From positions 28,189,771-28,253,770 of the forward strand of contig CM055830.1 in assembly GCA_029582265.1 (NCBI GenBank): a DNA stretch of 64,000 nucleotides, given 5' to 3'. Positions 35,931-47,560 of the stretch are shown here, piece by piece. The DNA comes from Zoroaster sp. YZ-2022. Taxonomy: Eukaryota > Echinodermata > Asteroidea > Forcipulatida > Zoroasteridae. The stretch's first letter is position 1, and every line of letters starts with the position of its first letter. The notes beneath the pieces are model-generated. The model saw only the letters and a program-made list of their open reading frames with translations, was not told the DNA's origin and did no database searches. A program made the position numbers and the translations under genes.

Positions 35931-37184
35931 TTGTATTCTTTGGTTTTAGTCGAGCGTTCAAGTGAAAATTGTTTCATTTTCTGTTTTGATTGTGAACGTT
36001 TTGCTCTTTTCGTAAATTTCCGTTATGCCATAGTTGGTAGATAATTTAGTTATAAATAACATATACTTATATATTTGTATTATATTATTAATAAGATAGT
36101 TGGGTTGTCAAGTGGCACTTGTGTAAGTGGTCATGATTTGTGTTCCTTTTTATATATGTATTTATATGTATATATTTCATAACAAAACAACATGCTTAAA
36201 GGTACAGTCTTACCTTGGTTATTTGGTTAATCCTTGTTACAAATATAAAAAATCACTATACATGTATGCTAATCTGTCAATGGTTTTAAATGTAATATTC
36301 ATTTATAATTATTTTAACTCATGATCAGTGCTTGATAGCCCCTGTTGACTGAAACGATACAAAAAGTATCTCTAATATGCCTTAAATGGTGACAAATTTG
36401 AATTTTCAAATGCCTGCAACACCTTTAATATCATATGAAAGAATTTCATAGTGTTACCAGAGTTAATAAATGTAGAAAAATGAAGCTCCATATCAGTTTC
36501 GTAATATTTTGACCTTTTCCATGCATACAGTATGCACATAATATGCTAAATATGGCGGCCATTTTAAAATTCAATATGGCCGCCATAGGGGCATAGGAAA
36601 AATGGCATCAAACAGCTTTGTATTTGTTGACATATTTATAGGAGATCCTGAGAGTTTCAAAGATTGTACCCGAAAATGCGTATGGACTCCACAAGCTCAC
36701 AGACTAAAATTTTAATAAAAAGATTTAAGAATTTTTCTTGCAAACGTGAACACTTATTGTGATGAAATTTTCACGGGTTAGTTTTAAAATTATTTCTTGA
36801 ATACCAGAGGTTGAAGTGAAGGTACATTCCCAAATACCAATGTTGGACCTTCACTTTTATTACGTTGTGTCGTTGTTAAATCCTTGTCCAAGAAGGCTAT
36901 AAATCAGTTGGCTGTGTTATGCAGACCCAGGGCTATCATCCATGTTATTTAGAAGCAGATTGGAGACATTTTTTTTCGAGGTCAAAAAAACAAAAAGTGC
37001 CTAATTTTTTTTTTCAAATGCCTAATACTTGCTGGAGAGAATAGAGTGCAGGGGTCTCAATTTTAGTACTTTGAATCAAAACATTTTTTTTTTATGCCTA
37101 AAACTTGCTGGGTTAACATTTTGTTAACTTCCTCTGCAGAGTCTAAACTTGATTCATTTACCCTTATGTGTGATTCTTATTCAG
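35931..37184. other. Non-coding, with one diverged 305-bp repeat monomer
   Basis: 36955-37060 carries GGAGACATTTTTTTTCGAGG, then AATACTTGCTGGAGAGAATA and GAGTGCAGGGGTCTCA. This is a diverged half-monomer of the 305-bp repeat that forms the array at 52631-55813. The rest shows no gene or repeat. Confidence 0.6.
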
Positions 37185-37809
37185 ATGGTGAGAGTTAATC
37201 TACAGCCACCATCAGCTACGGACCTACCAGCTTTTAATTCCATTCTACCCCCAGCAGCAATTACTCAAGTCATGCTCATAGCAAACACACAGAAGGTAGG
37301 TAATATTGAGAAATGCTTGAGTACAGTGTAGAGTAGCTGTTTTAAAGGGAAGGTACAGCATTGGTAAATATCAGGTTATCAAATTAACCCTCCTACTATA
37401 GCTGATCTTTAGTGGCAAGTAGCTATAGTGATGAAAACCATTCAACTGACTGTGTTGACTGTGCACACTGGGGCATCTTTGATTGGTTTTCACTGTCATT
37501 TTTACCACCCTGATAAGGGTGATAAGGTTATATTACCGTTGCTGCTGCATAAATGAGACAGTAATTTTCAGTCAAAGTATTCATCTTAAACTAGAACACC
37601 TATTCCATGCCCTGTTGAAAGTCTGTTCTGATCGTGACGATACTGTCCTTTTAAGGTATGAATCCAAATCTGTTGAGATAAAAACTCATTTGGAATTTCT
37701 TTTTTGCTTTGATCCACAGGAGAAAGTTCGACTCAAATGCAAGATTCAGTATACAATCAACGATCAAGCGATTACTGATGTTGGCGAGGTAGATAAATTC
37801 ACTGTTTAA
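37185..37809 (+). CDS. GGA-type clathrin adaptor, last two exons (gamma-adaptin-ear domain)
   Basis: Exon 37185-37295 (acceptor ATTCAG, donor GTAGGT, 37 codons, phase 0) reads VRVNLQPPSATDLPAFN, then ILPPAAITQVMLIANTQK. Exon 37720-37809 (acceptor CCACAG) continues EKVRLKCKIQYTINDQ and DVGEVDKF. These match the C-terminal half of the ear (GAE) domain of GGA proteins, Arf-dependent adaptors that sort cargo such as mannose-6-phosphate receptors at the trans-Golgi network; the ear binds accessory proteins. GGA proteins normally go on after EVDxF to a PPxxxWGxL-like end. Here the frame ends in TV and a stop at once, so the last eight or so residues are lost, replaced, or spliced from an unseen exon. 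The exons for VHS, GAT, hinge and the first half of the ear were not found upstream, so this may be a gene fragment or a gene with a very large intron. Confidence 0.8.
37384..37515. mobile_element. TTAA-type miniature element fragment, family A copy 4
   Basis: TTAACCCTCCTACTATAGCT, then TTGACTGTGCACACTGGGGC and CACTGTCATTTTTACCACCC: the left part of family A, cut off near 37515 with no right end. It lies in the intron between the two GGA exons. Confidence 0.75.
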
Positions 37810-39265
37810 CAGTTATCCTATATCTGTGTAAAATCTGTTAATATATATAGAAATATCACTCCTATAACACGCTGCACATATACTATTATTGTATAATTTG
37901 CATTAAAATAGAATAAAATGCTCTGTCAAATATGCTAGATTTATACTTCTGACTCAAAGTTGAAGGTGAATTTTTGTTATTCCTTAAAGTTATGACTTGA
38001 AAACATACGAACATTTATGGTTATATGCAGGGTACAGCATTGGAAATGTTGGCAAAACTGCTTCTCCATAATTATTTGCTTAATTTCTTTGAAACAAGAT
38101 ATACAATAACCAATCAATAATGAGTTTCAGCTCAATGTAGAATCTGCGTCATGTAAAGTGTGAAAAAGCATTCACAACTTTGACAGAATACACTTGGAGC
38201 AGAAAAGTTTCAATCTGGCAAATTTATGTAATTTTGCATACATTTTCCTGTGTAATGAGAATAATTTGTCAGGTTGATTGTCACCTTTACCAACTTCACA
38301 TCGAGTTAGCTTTCAGATAATTAAGTGGTTATCTTCTAACCAGGTAATTACTAGTGTAATATGTAAGTAAGACTTGTAAATGTAAGTAAGACTTGTAACT
38401 TTGCATGGTGAAAAAGGATAAGTAAAGGCTGTTTACGGTCAGTATTCTCTGATCGTCTTCAGGAGAATCAGAGCATACTGATCGAAACATTGAGTTGTAA
38501 CCAGTCGGTTCTTTTCAGAACTATTTACTACTCAAAAGAGAATGTCTACATGGTGTCACCGCAAACACTCTTTACTTATTATTTAAATGATCATGTGGTC
38601 TCAATTAGCCAACCAAAATCCCAGTTAACCAGTCAGATTTATTGAGTAGCTTGCATGTGCGTAAAATACCTGCATTAAGCCCTATAAGGCTAATGAAAGT
38701 GAATGAAAAGTTTCTCGTCACATTTTTTTCTAGGGTTGATGAGGTGACTATTTCATTATTCATTATTCATTATTTTTTAGACTTTCATTATTTTTCTAAA
38801 TATATTGGATAATGTTTGCCCTAATAGCCCTGAACCATATGACTTAAATATGAGGGTATTTTATCTTTAAAGCTATCTTAATGTACTCTAAAAAAAAATG
38901 TTAAAACATAATGAACACTCAATTACAAAGCTGACCATGCACTTTTATATATATATATATTTATTTCAAACATAGTATACAAATGTGGTACACTCTTACA
39001 AAAAATGGTGCAACTTCGAACCTTTTTCTCTAACCCTAACCCCCTGAGCATTGTTTCTAAACAATAAAAATCCCCCAAAATCCTCAAACTTGCTTTGTTG
39101 TCCAGGGAGTTAGGGTTTCAAAACCGGAAAAGGTTCCCAAAATGTCATACGTGTGAAAATAACACATATCATGTGATGCGCTGTCAACCAATCACAAGAC
39201 AGAATCTGTGTATGGGGCGTTTAACAAAAACTATGAAGCAGGAGGTGCCTCCCTTTTTCCGATTG
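37810..39265. other. Non-coding between two convergent genes, repeat-rich
   Basis: Contains the AAGGGAAGGTACA-type dispersed repeat (38030-38110), a diverged family C foldback copy (38395-38585: TGTTTACGGTCAGTATTCTC, CTGATCGTCTTCAGGAGAAT, ATGGTGTCACCGCAA) and, at 39025-39115, a CCCTAACCCC ... CCAGGGAGTTAGGG pair typical of the miniature elements here. No coding signal is seen. Confidence 0.55.
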
Positions 39266-42200
39266 TCAGTTTGCACGATTGGCCATCCTCTTCCTGCCTT
39301 TGAGTTTAATGGCTGGCTTTCCTTCGCATTCAGCACATACAGGGTATGTCAGTGCGGTCTTGAAATCCCAGTCTGGCTGCAGAATTTCCAACGAAGAGCA
39401 GTAGATACAGATTGTGTCACTGACTTCGGAACTGTAGTAGAGTCTCTACTGGGTTTTTGCAGTTGTGTAACTGAACCTCAACCGTGTGACCATGTAATCG
39501 TTCAGGGAATTCGAGCTCTTGAAGAGAAACCCCACAAACATAGGCTGTGCTTTCCAGTAGCTCCTGCAGCTCTTTGCGTTCTCTTGGTCCTGTGATAATT
39601 AAGAGCAATCAAGCGATGACATTTGGATCCGATCAGAAACTTGTGTAACTTGTTTGTTCAATGCAACAAAGGCAGTTGACCATGGCTGCATGAATTTATT
39701 TTATTTTAAATAGAACACTAATTTCAAACCTCATACACATTTGCCACATATTCCTCAAAACCTACCCAATTTTCTCTTGCTGTAAACAATCCGCCACATT
39801 TGACATTCTTCACATAACAGGACGGTGTCGGCATTCTTTACATGTTGTACGCTTGCCGAAAATGTGAGGGTTCCCCGCCTCTTCTTTCCAGCCTGCTGTA
39901 GGGATGGCAGATCGTCTTCTGTTGTGTCCACTTGACCGTAAAGCTCACTGTTGGTAAACAGATTCAAAGTGGATAGGACAAGATGATAAAAATAAAAATT
40001 AATTCAAGGGTATGAATAATATCTGAAAATAACTGAATAGCTTAGTAAAAAGCCAACTAAAACAAGCCAACAGGACACCATTCATGTATGTGAGGTTTAT
40101 TTTGTGTAGCATTCAAACACAGAAAAATGGTGTAACAGCAGTTTACAAAATACAATAACCATACATGTATGAAAAATCATAGTAACACACAGGTAAATCA
40201 GAGCAAAGGCAGTTTAAATTTACTCTAGCAAAGTGAACTATACATACATACATACATGTATGCTGTTTCATAAAGCCTACCTGAATGACATGTAGTGTTC
40301 ATCCTCATTGGGGACAGGATCTGGTAGCGGGTAGATCTTCCTGAATTCATCCAAGTCCATACGTACAGGTGAACATACATCACAGGGGTTGTTGCCACAC
40401 TTGCGAATGCTGTGAATATTAAATAAATTGTGTATCTAAATGAATATTAAAAAGAGTAGTATACGTCAACTGCCCCGAAACAGATACATGTAATTCCCTC
40501 TAAAATATGCAGGTGCGGTTTTTTTTTGCAGATCTAAGTTGAGGGGAGAAAATGTTGGCAGAAAAAAAAACACCAAAAAAAACGAACAATTTCAAGAGGT
40601 GTCCGGTACGGTGCCCAGTACCGGCCACCTAAATATTACTTTACACCTATTTACATGTATGTGTTACCTGAACGAATATGTTCTTTCCCTACAGCAGTGA
40701 TCCATAAACCTTTGCAGTCCGGGTAGTTTTTTCAGATCTTTCTTTACCAGCGGTCCTTCTTCAAGTCTGTCATCCACCTTTTTCAATACCTCCCACATGT
40801 TGGTTACTGCAAGTGGTGATGCTGATTTGAACGTCTTCAACTTCTGTCCGGTCCATTTTAAGCGCTACAAGATAAATAAATCATTCAAGTGTAAGGTTGA
40901 TGTAAACCATGAATTGAATTACAATTATAATCGATTGAAAACTTCAAAAATACCTCAATTAGGGAGTTAAGAAGCTCCTTGCAAGGTTGAAGTGACTCTT
41001 CATACTCCTCCTTCAGGCCTGGTGCAGCATCTGGTCCAGTTAGGGCAATTCTAACACCGGCAAGGTTGGAGACATTCTTCAGAGCCGACTCCAACTCTTG
41101 ACTTCCTCCAGCTCTCATCACCCCTACCGCTTGTAGTCCGATGTTGACAGTAGAAAACACACGTTCTACCATATTTTTCCAGCTATGGTGAGGAGCTGTA
41201 CGCATGACTTGGGTAAGGTCATTATCCAGCATCAAGTGGAGGGCAATTAGTGCAACCTGATTGGACAGGAAGGTGTTGTTGTGGTCCGGGCCTCCGTCTG
41301 TGTATAATACAAGTATAGACTTATCTGCATCTCCATGGACAGTCTGTGCAAATTACAAAAATACGAGCAGGCAAACGTCCATTTCTGTTACTAATATCAA
41401 ATGAAATATATTTATAAATACACTACTGATAAATGATGTGTTAAAGTTTCGGTTCAGCTACTGAAGAGTAAATAGTTGTCTCCCCCCCCCCCCCAATACT
41501 TACTAGGGTCTTGTACAGCTCCGCAGAATGACGCATACCAGATGATGGCTCAAATGCAGCATCCTTGAAGCTGAGGTGTACAGAACCAGTGTAGAATGAC
41601 TCTTCTAGAGAATCCGGTATGTTAACCAGCAGCTGCGCTGATGGTATGAAGGAAACTTTGGTGAAGTCATGGTCTGCGACCTGCAATTTGTTGTCAATGC
41701 TCACAATAACTTCCTTTCCCCGCTCCACCGCAGCCACTGGGAATCCAGGTTCCCCTATCTTCACTCTGTGCTTATCATCCATGCTGACAAACTGTGTGCA
41801 CTTCTTGTGCAATATGGCAAACTCCTTCAAGTATTTGAGGTACGCCGCACAATAATGCGCATCAATGTGTGTTGCATGTAAGAGCCTCTGTTGGACCATC
41901 ATTTTTAGGTTGAAACGTTTGGTGTATTTCCTGCCTGCGATAGATCTGGGATGCTTAGGGTGAAATTGGTATCTCACCCATGTCGAGCTTGGGATGTGGG
42001 TGCCTTCTGGGCAGCGCTTCTGCACCTGCTCAATCAGGTCGCGTGTGGAAAGGGCTGTGGCCATGTAGCCTACTGAGGATTGGCGGCGCTCATGAACGCT
42101 GGAAGTATCTATGACATACTCGCCCATGTGTTTCCAGAAAGTAGCATATCGATCAGAACCATCGGCATTGAGGGATCGCAGGTCAACGATGATATCGGGA

Positions 42201-44743
42201 TCTTCTGCATCTAAAGCCTGTTGAAGGCGGAGATCTAGCGATACATATCACGAAGGATATATACTGGAGTGTTGCTTGTGAATGTTCCATACCGTCGAAT
42301 AAACTGCCTTTTCAAGGCCCGAGAGTGGTATACGGGCATCTGTGCTTTGATCTCATCCAGTATATTTGTACTACGCACCAAGTTCTCCTCTTCAGAGCCT
42401 GTTGCTGGCCACAGAAAATTGTAGTCTGGGATGTTTCCTCCAATGCTGTATGTAAGGTGGATAGATCTCACTGGCAACCCCATCTCTAACTCCGAGATGT
42501 AGCGAAATCTTTGGCGTCTATCAACAGGTGCAAAATCGCTGACATCGACAAATGACTCAGTAAGATTTTGCAACTTCAGTGACAGACTTTAACTGGAAGT
42601 TGGTGGATGGTGTAGTTGTCTGTCTTCAAGATTACATTGGAGTGATGCTGCCGCATAAGTTTGTTTTTATCTGTCAGGTAAGAGACGTACCGTATTAGAG
42701 CATGCACAAGCTGATCAACAGCCTCTTTGAGAGGCTGCCACTCGGCAACCTTCATCCAACTTCTTGTCAGGAATTGGAGCAGTCTCTGGCAAAGTTCTGA
42801 CAGCCTGTCGGCTTTCAAGTTTTCTATTAGCCTCTTTCGATGTTTTGATATTTCTGGAACATTATAGTTGAAAAGCAAAGTATAAATTAAAATAAGACAT
42901 TTTAAAAGGTTGTCTATTTTAAAATGTATTTATTCATAATGTTTTAATGCTAGGGGGCCTATATCATTTGCATAAAAAAGTTTTGAAAGTAAATTCAGTT
43001 TTGAAAGTAAATTCATATTGAAGTGGCAAACCTAGAATGAGGCCTTGCCCTCACCATCAAAAAATGTAGATTTATATACCATGAGTTATTTGGCAAACTG
43101 AAAATTTGGCAGAGTTCCCATGGGAGGTCGTCTTTTTTTAATTGCCTTTGTTTTGCTGAAAAATAGACAAAGTATTTAGCAAAATGAAACTTTGACCAGG
43201 GCTCCCGCAGAAGGGTCGTCTTTTTCTTGATAGAATGACACATTTATGGTCAGAAAACCAAACATATTTATTTATATGCCCCCCCCCCCTACCCCCCAAA
43301 AAAAACGTGCAAAAACATGTTTTTCAAAAGAATATTCCTAACAAATAGAATCTTGTGAAAGCTGGTGGTCATTTTCCAGGCCAAAGAGGCCGCCATCTAG
43401 AAAAATCGTAGAGGTGGCCATTTTGGAAAATAGGTCTGGTGGCCATTTTCAAAGAGAAAAAAAGGCTGCGCACTCTCCCTTTTTACAAATAGCTGGACGC
43501 TAAACATGTTTTTTTATTTCGGCTTTCATATTAAAAAGTCAAAGTATTTTTTTTTTTTAATCAAGTAGCGGCAAAATACAAATTTAGCCAGGCGCAAGGG
43601 TTCCTTGCAGAAGGTTGTCTTTTTTGAGAACAAATAAATGATGAACTTTGACCCCACCCACAAATGATGAACTTTGACCCCACCCACAAATGATGAACTT
43701 TGACCCCGCACACGTGATTCAGTCCCCTAGTTACCTTGAACAGTGGCGGTACCACGGGGGAGGGGCATACCCCCATCAGACCCTTTACCCCCACTTTCCC
43801 CCAGAAATTGTATAGAAACGAAAAAATTGGGCAAGTTTTTGCCAAATTTTGGTATTCCCCCAAACTTGAGCCCCACCCCCGAAATTCTGAAGACATGAAA
43901 AAAATTGGCAAATTGTGAAAGTTTTGGACAAATTTGGGTATTTTTCCCCCAAAACTTGACTGAGCCCCCACCCCGAAATTCTGAAGGAACGGAAACAAAT
44001 TGCAAATTGGCAAAGTTTTTGACAAACTTTGGTATTTCCCCCCAAACTTTGAACTCCCAAACCCCAGAAATTCTGAAGAAATGCGGGGAAAAATTGAGCC
44101 TTTCCCCCACCCCCAAACTTGAGCCTTGCCCAAATTCCCCCCTCCCCCCTTCCAGGAAAAATCCTAGTGCCGCCGCTGAGTAGTCCTAGACCAGATATAT
44201 TTACCACCAGCAATATTTCAGGTTCACCCACTACTCGATGTAAACAAATATGTAAATACATAGGGGGCCTACCCTTTCAGTTTGCAGAGTAATTTCGGTA
44301 TCTGCACTCTTTGAAGGAGAGTTTCATGATGACCGTCGATGTACCACATGACATCAGCGAGGGCACTCACAAACTGAGCGGACTCGGTGTGTGATCCCAT
44401 CCGCCCATTCTCATACATGCTGTGAAGTATGACAACAATGTCATTGTGCAGTCTACACCTGTTTGGATATTTGTTGCCCTGAACAGTTTTTGAAGGGGGT
44501 ATATTAGTCCAGGAGCAAAGTCTGAAAAGCCCTCTAGTTTAGGAGTTGGTTCAACACCTACTACATCTAAGGTTTGACCACACAGGATGGTAGAACATAC
44601 CTAATGGAACACCGCTAGGTAGTATGTGGTATCAAATTGTGGTATCAGTTTCGAAAAAAATGCCATTTTTATAAGTCAAAAATTACAGAGTGATGACAGA
44701 GTTAAACTTCTGTACCGAGCTGCAAAACTGGACCATTTGATTA

Positions 44744-44781
<38 letters not shown>

Positions 44782-45799
44782 TTTAAAGACTTTAAAGTGC
44801 TTCTTTTAATGGAAAGTTCACACTTTTATCAGGCTTCCAGCAGATAAAGTTAATGCCCACTGTAGAGTGAAGCTCCAATCCTTAACTGTTTGAAGACAAT
44901 GCATGACATGTTTGCCTTGTCACTTCCAATAATTAAGAATACATTGCTATTCATCAGGAGAGGACACGCCCCTTAAGAGCTTTCTGAAATTTCGGTGCAT
45001 CATATGAACTGAAATCGGTCCATTCATTTTGCTAAGTGTGGGAGCAGGTTGCCAATTATGAAAAAGGGGGTAGCTACGCCCCTTTTTTACCCCTCCTACA
45101 TCCGCCCATGTACTTAAAAAAAACTTTGGCAAATTGAAAGATTATCTCTTGTGAGAAAACCCATCATTTATGAAAATAGAATGTAAATTTATTAATCGAC
45201 TGCATACTGTAGTTGCCATGCCAAAGTTGAAGATTTTATTGATTTTTAGACCGTTAAAATATAACATTACGTTTTGTACTTTAATGCAAAACTGATACCA
45301 CAATTTGACACCACATACTACCTGGAGGTGTTCCAGAGGGTCTATTCTACCACCCCGTGTAGTCAAACCTTAGATGTAGTGGGTGTTGAATGACCACATT
45401 TATGCCAGGTCCGTGCTCCTGGACTATATGTCCTTCAGCGGCGGCGGCCCGAGCTGCTCCCCTGAGCTCGTCCAGGGCAGAAGGCTGCACATCTGTATCT
45501 TTGGTCTCCGGCTCGAGCTCCAGTAGAGTAACTTCAAGCAGTACATACTTGCCAAATACACCGCACACCTCATTTGCTTGGCTGTCATGTGCTAGTGTGC
45601 ATTTGGAGAGCTGCGTCTTCATCGGTCCAATGAAAATGTCTTTCAGGACGTATGCCATGCCAGCGCTAGTGTCAGCCGATTTCAAAACCGACTCCAATAT
45701 AGACACAAAAGTGGTCTCTTCCTTGAAGGCACCAATCGTCCAAGGGACGATGGTATGGCCCGATATCCCCCCACCTTGGACTTTGACTGACAGAAACAT
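39266..45799 (-). CDS. DDE-type, transposon-derived multi-exon gene with Cys-pair tail
   Basis: Coding order: 45799 to about 45440 (starts MFLSVKVQGGGISGHTIVPW); 44600-44273; 42853-41514; 41343-40954; 40864-40668; 40409-40281; 39947-39766; 39589-39266. From 42853 on, exon phases mostly join. The core has VSMDDKHRVKIGEPG (first Asp), LYTDGGPDHNN (second Asp) and WKNMVERVFS (Glu), the arrangement of a DDE/RNase-H-fold transposase. Downstream are HCCRERTYSF, RKCGNNPCDVC, LLCEECQMW, CIYC and CAEC, probably zinc-binding. I know this protein pattern from unnamed proteins of sponges, cnidarians and other invertebrates; it has no established function. Frame breaks: in exon 2 (LFRATN against PNRCRLHND), near 42575, near 42238 (a TAG before DLRLQQALDAEDP), and near 39440 before LYYSSEV. 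Either a decayed domesticated element or indel errors. The 5' end is CpG-rich (45400-46150). Confidence 0.72.
43636..43713. repeat. 26-bp tandem repeat, 3 copies
   Basis: AAATGATGAACTTTGACCCC followed by ACCCAC is repeated three times. The third copy has CGCACAC in place of ACCCAC. Copies start at 43636, 43662 and 43688. Confidence 0.92.
43741..44178. mobile_element. Element with CAGTGGCGG ends, containing C-rich 88-bp repeats
   Basis: CAGTGGCGGTACCACGGGGG at the left and TAGTGCCGCCGCTG at the right are inverted ends. Ends of this type are frequent in hAT-like miniature elements. The interior is four loose copies of an about 88-bp unit with TTTGGTATTCCCCCAAACTT and CCCCGAAATTCTGAAG. The long open frames across it on both strands arise from this repetition and are not proteins. 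No target duplication was found. A relative lies at 62482-62665. Confidence 0.7.
44498..45430. repeat. Inverted duplication around the second exon of the DDE-type gene
   Basis: 44498-44655 and 45286-45430 are inverted copies, best over about 105 bp (ACTGATACCACAATTTGA, ACCACATACTACCT, CAAACCTTAGATGTAGT). The left arm on the minus strand is the exon start CGQTLDVVGVEPTPKLEGF. The right arm on the plus strand reads CSQTLDVVGVE, then a stop. So a diverged, reversed copy of the exon sits next to exon 1. The 630 bp between hold a poly-T run (44750-44778) and AT-rich sequence. Confidence 0.75.
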
Positions 45800-46957
45800 T
45801 TCGTAACGTTAAGCAATATTCGCACGTGTGTGTGTTTTAACACGGCCCAATTTCACGGCAGAATTTTGCGCTAATTGGCAAAATTGCATTGAGGGAATAC
45901 GTCTGGGGATCTTCCAAAGGACGCGCAATAGTTATAGTCTTTATTCACAGCGCGCGGGCATCCCGCATGGTACACATCGCGCTCGAAAAATTACGAGCGC
46001 GGTGAAACCCGCTTCGCTTCTCGTATGGTTTTTATTTGTGCGCTTGGGGCTTGACTAAAGGCTACATTGCACGTGATCACCTGATTTATACTAGTCTGGG
46101 CCAACGACTGTCGTCGCAATATTAAAATGCTGGAATATTGGATGGCTTGCAGCGAGCGCCTCCACTATACGCGCGCTATAGCTTCAATTGATTCAGAAAC
46201 CGTTTGAAAAGTAAGAATTCGGTTTTTCATACGTCTAACGCTAGTGTATGTCACTAAAATGATAGATTCTTAACATTTAAAATGATATTTTGACATATGA
46301 AAAAAATCATGAGTGTCACCATCGTTTTTTTTTTTTTTTTGGCTGGTGTTTCTCCAAATAATGAATTATTTTTTAAATAATGAATTATTGATGCGGGGCA
46401 AAAAACTTACGCGGGCGGGCGACGAGAAACTGTTCATTCACTTTCATTAGAGCTTATTAAGCATACTTCTCTCTGGCTTTGTCAGACATTTTTCATTGGG
46501 GAGTCGGGTCAAAAACTAATTGGGCTACTTGTTTTCAAGGAAAATTGTGAATTTTCTTACACAAAAGGTTATTTGTTTTGAATTTAAAAATACATGTATG
46601 GTTTATTTCCAAACTTTCCGAATAATACCAAAATTTGGCGAATGTGGAATGGGAAAAGGCAACACATGTGACAACATGTGAATACGCCCCTATTCTGGAA
46701 GTTTTCAAGTGATTTTAGTCATGATGGGTGTTGTTAAACATACTCGCCCCATGAAACCTCTCGTGGCAGCAGATGCCAGTCGGAAAACTGAAAAAAGAAA
46801 ATACATTTACTTGCCATAAAAAAAAGGATACCTACCAAACTCCATGCATAGTATGTGATATTGTTTATCGTTAACTTGTTTAAAAATTATGCTTAGCAAT
46901 AAGATTGCTGAGCAAAATTTACCTGTAATTTTCTTTTGATAATTTGTTTATTCAGCT
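45800..46957. promoter_or_regulatory. CpG-rich upstream region of the DDE-type gene
   Basis: 45400-46210 is clearly richer in C+G and CG dinucleotides than the surrounding sequence (for example GCGCGCGGGCATCCCGCATGG, GAGCGCGGTGAAACCCGC). It lies upstream of the first ATG of the minus-strand gene, as expected of a promoter. No TATA box was singled out. 46210-46957 is ordinary AT-rich sequence. The promoter role is inferred from position and composition. Confidence 0.4.
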
Positions 46958-47267
46958 TTAACCCTAACCCTGCCAGACGCAGCAGAGTGCATCAGCTGGA
47001 AAAGTCTGATGCACTTTGATGGATTCAGCTGTCAACACCAGTGCATAAGCAGCCAAGCCTGTTTCTATTGAGAGCTGGTCCCATTAAACAATGCCAGAGT
47101 TGTATTCTGCTGCGTTTGGTGACCACAGACTCTGAGGCAGTTCGGCCTTGAGATTTGTTAACAGATGGATCTTGTTGCACTTGGCAGCCAAGTCACTTTG
47201 ATAAACGATGCACTCTGTTGCGTCTGGCAGGGTTTCTAGCCAAAATACCCTGGAGGGTTAGGGTTAA
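46958..47267. mobile_element. TTAA-flanked miniature element with CCCTAACCCT ends
   Basis: TTAACCCTAACCCTGCCAGA at the left mirrors AGGGTTAGGGTTAA at the right, and the inner inverted parts share CCAGACGCARCAGAGTGCAT. Both ends lie in TTAA. The interior has GATGCACTTTGATGGATTCA and similar words also seen at 48890-49230. Length is 310 bp; non-coding. It belongs to the same broad TTAA-target group as families A and B. Confidence 0.82.
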
Positions 47268-47415
47268 TCCCTGATATATGTTACTTAAAACTTAGTAAGC
47301 CTACATTTAAATAAAATAGTTTCCTTAGATTTTAACAACTTATTTTTTAACTCCCTTGTTTGACGAGGACTTCTAATAAGGGTAACTCAGCCCAATTAGA
47401 AGGTATAAGTATGGG

Positions 47416-47560
47416 GAAGTTAAGTAAGACTAATTGCGGTGACACCATGTGAAATTCTCTATTGAGTAGTAATTAGTTCTGGAAAGAACTGGAGGTTATA
47501 TCTCGACGTTTCGATCAGTATGCTCTGATCGTCCTCAGGAGAACGGGGAAGTTAATTTAT
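47416..47560. mobile_element. Foldback miniature element, family C copy 2
   Basis: AAGTAAGACTAATTGCGGTG, then AGTTCTGGAAAGAACTGGAG, then GATCAGTATGCTCTGATCGT with the hairpin half CCTCAGGAGAA. It matches 18466-18540 and the right part of 38420-38480. The complementary far arm is truncated here. Confidence 0.75.

Larger units (their letters stand above)
42854..44272. other. Intron of the DDE-type gene, with inserted repeats
   Basis: TAGGGGGCCTA occurs at both borders of the repeat-filled part (42952-42962 and 44261-44271). Inside are the 26-bp tandem (43636), the C-rich 88-bp repeat element (43741-44178), and poly-A/C tracts. Segments such as ACTTTGACCAGGGCTCCCGCAG and AAATTTAGCCAGGCGCAAGG with TTGCAGAAGGTTGTCTTTTT repeat loosely at 43090-43220 and 43560-43640. 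Confidence 0.5.

Noticed and set aside
39095..39595. Plus-strand 166-codon frame
   Set aside because: Antisense to the last exon of the DDE-type gene, which has conserved Cys pairs on the minus strand.
43561..44261. Several overlapping long open frames on both strands (up to 190 codons)
   Set aside because: All come from four copies of a C-rich 88-bp repeat inside a CAGTGGCGG-ended element. The peptides are repetitive and no splice or family signal exists.
45390..45806. Plus-strand 138-codon frame
   Set aside because: Antisense to the minus-strand first exon of the DDE-type gene. Only its first part has meaning, as the reversed exon copy described in the findings.
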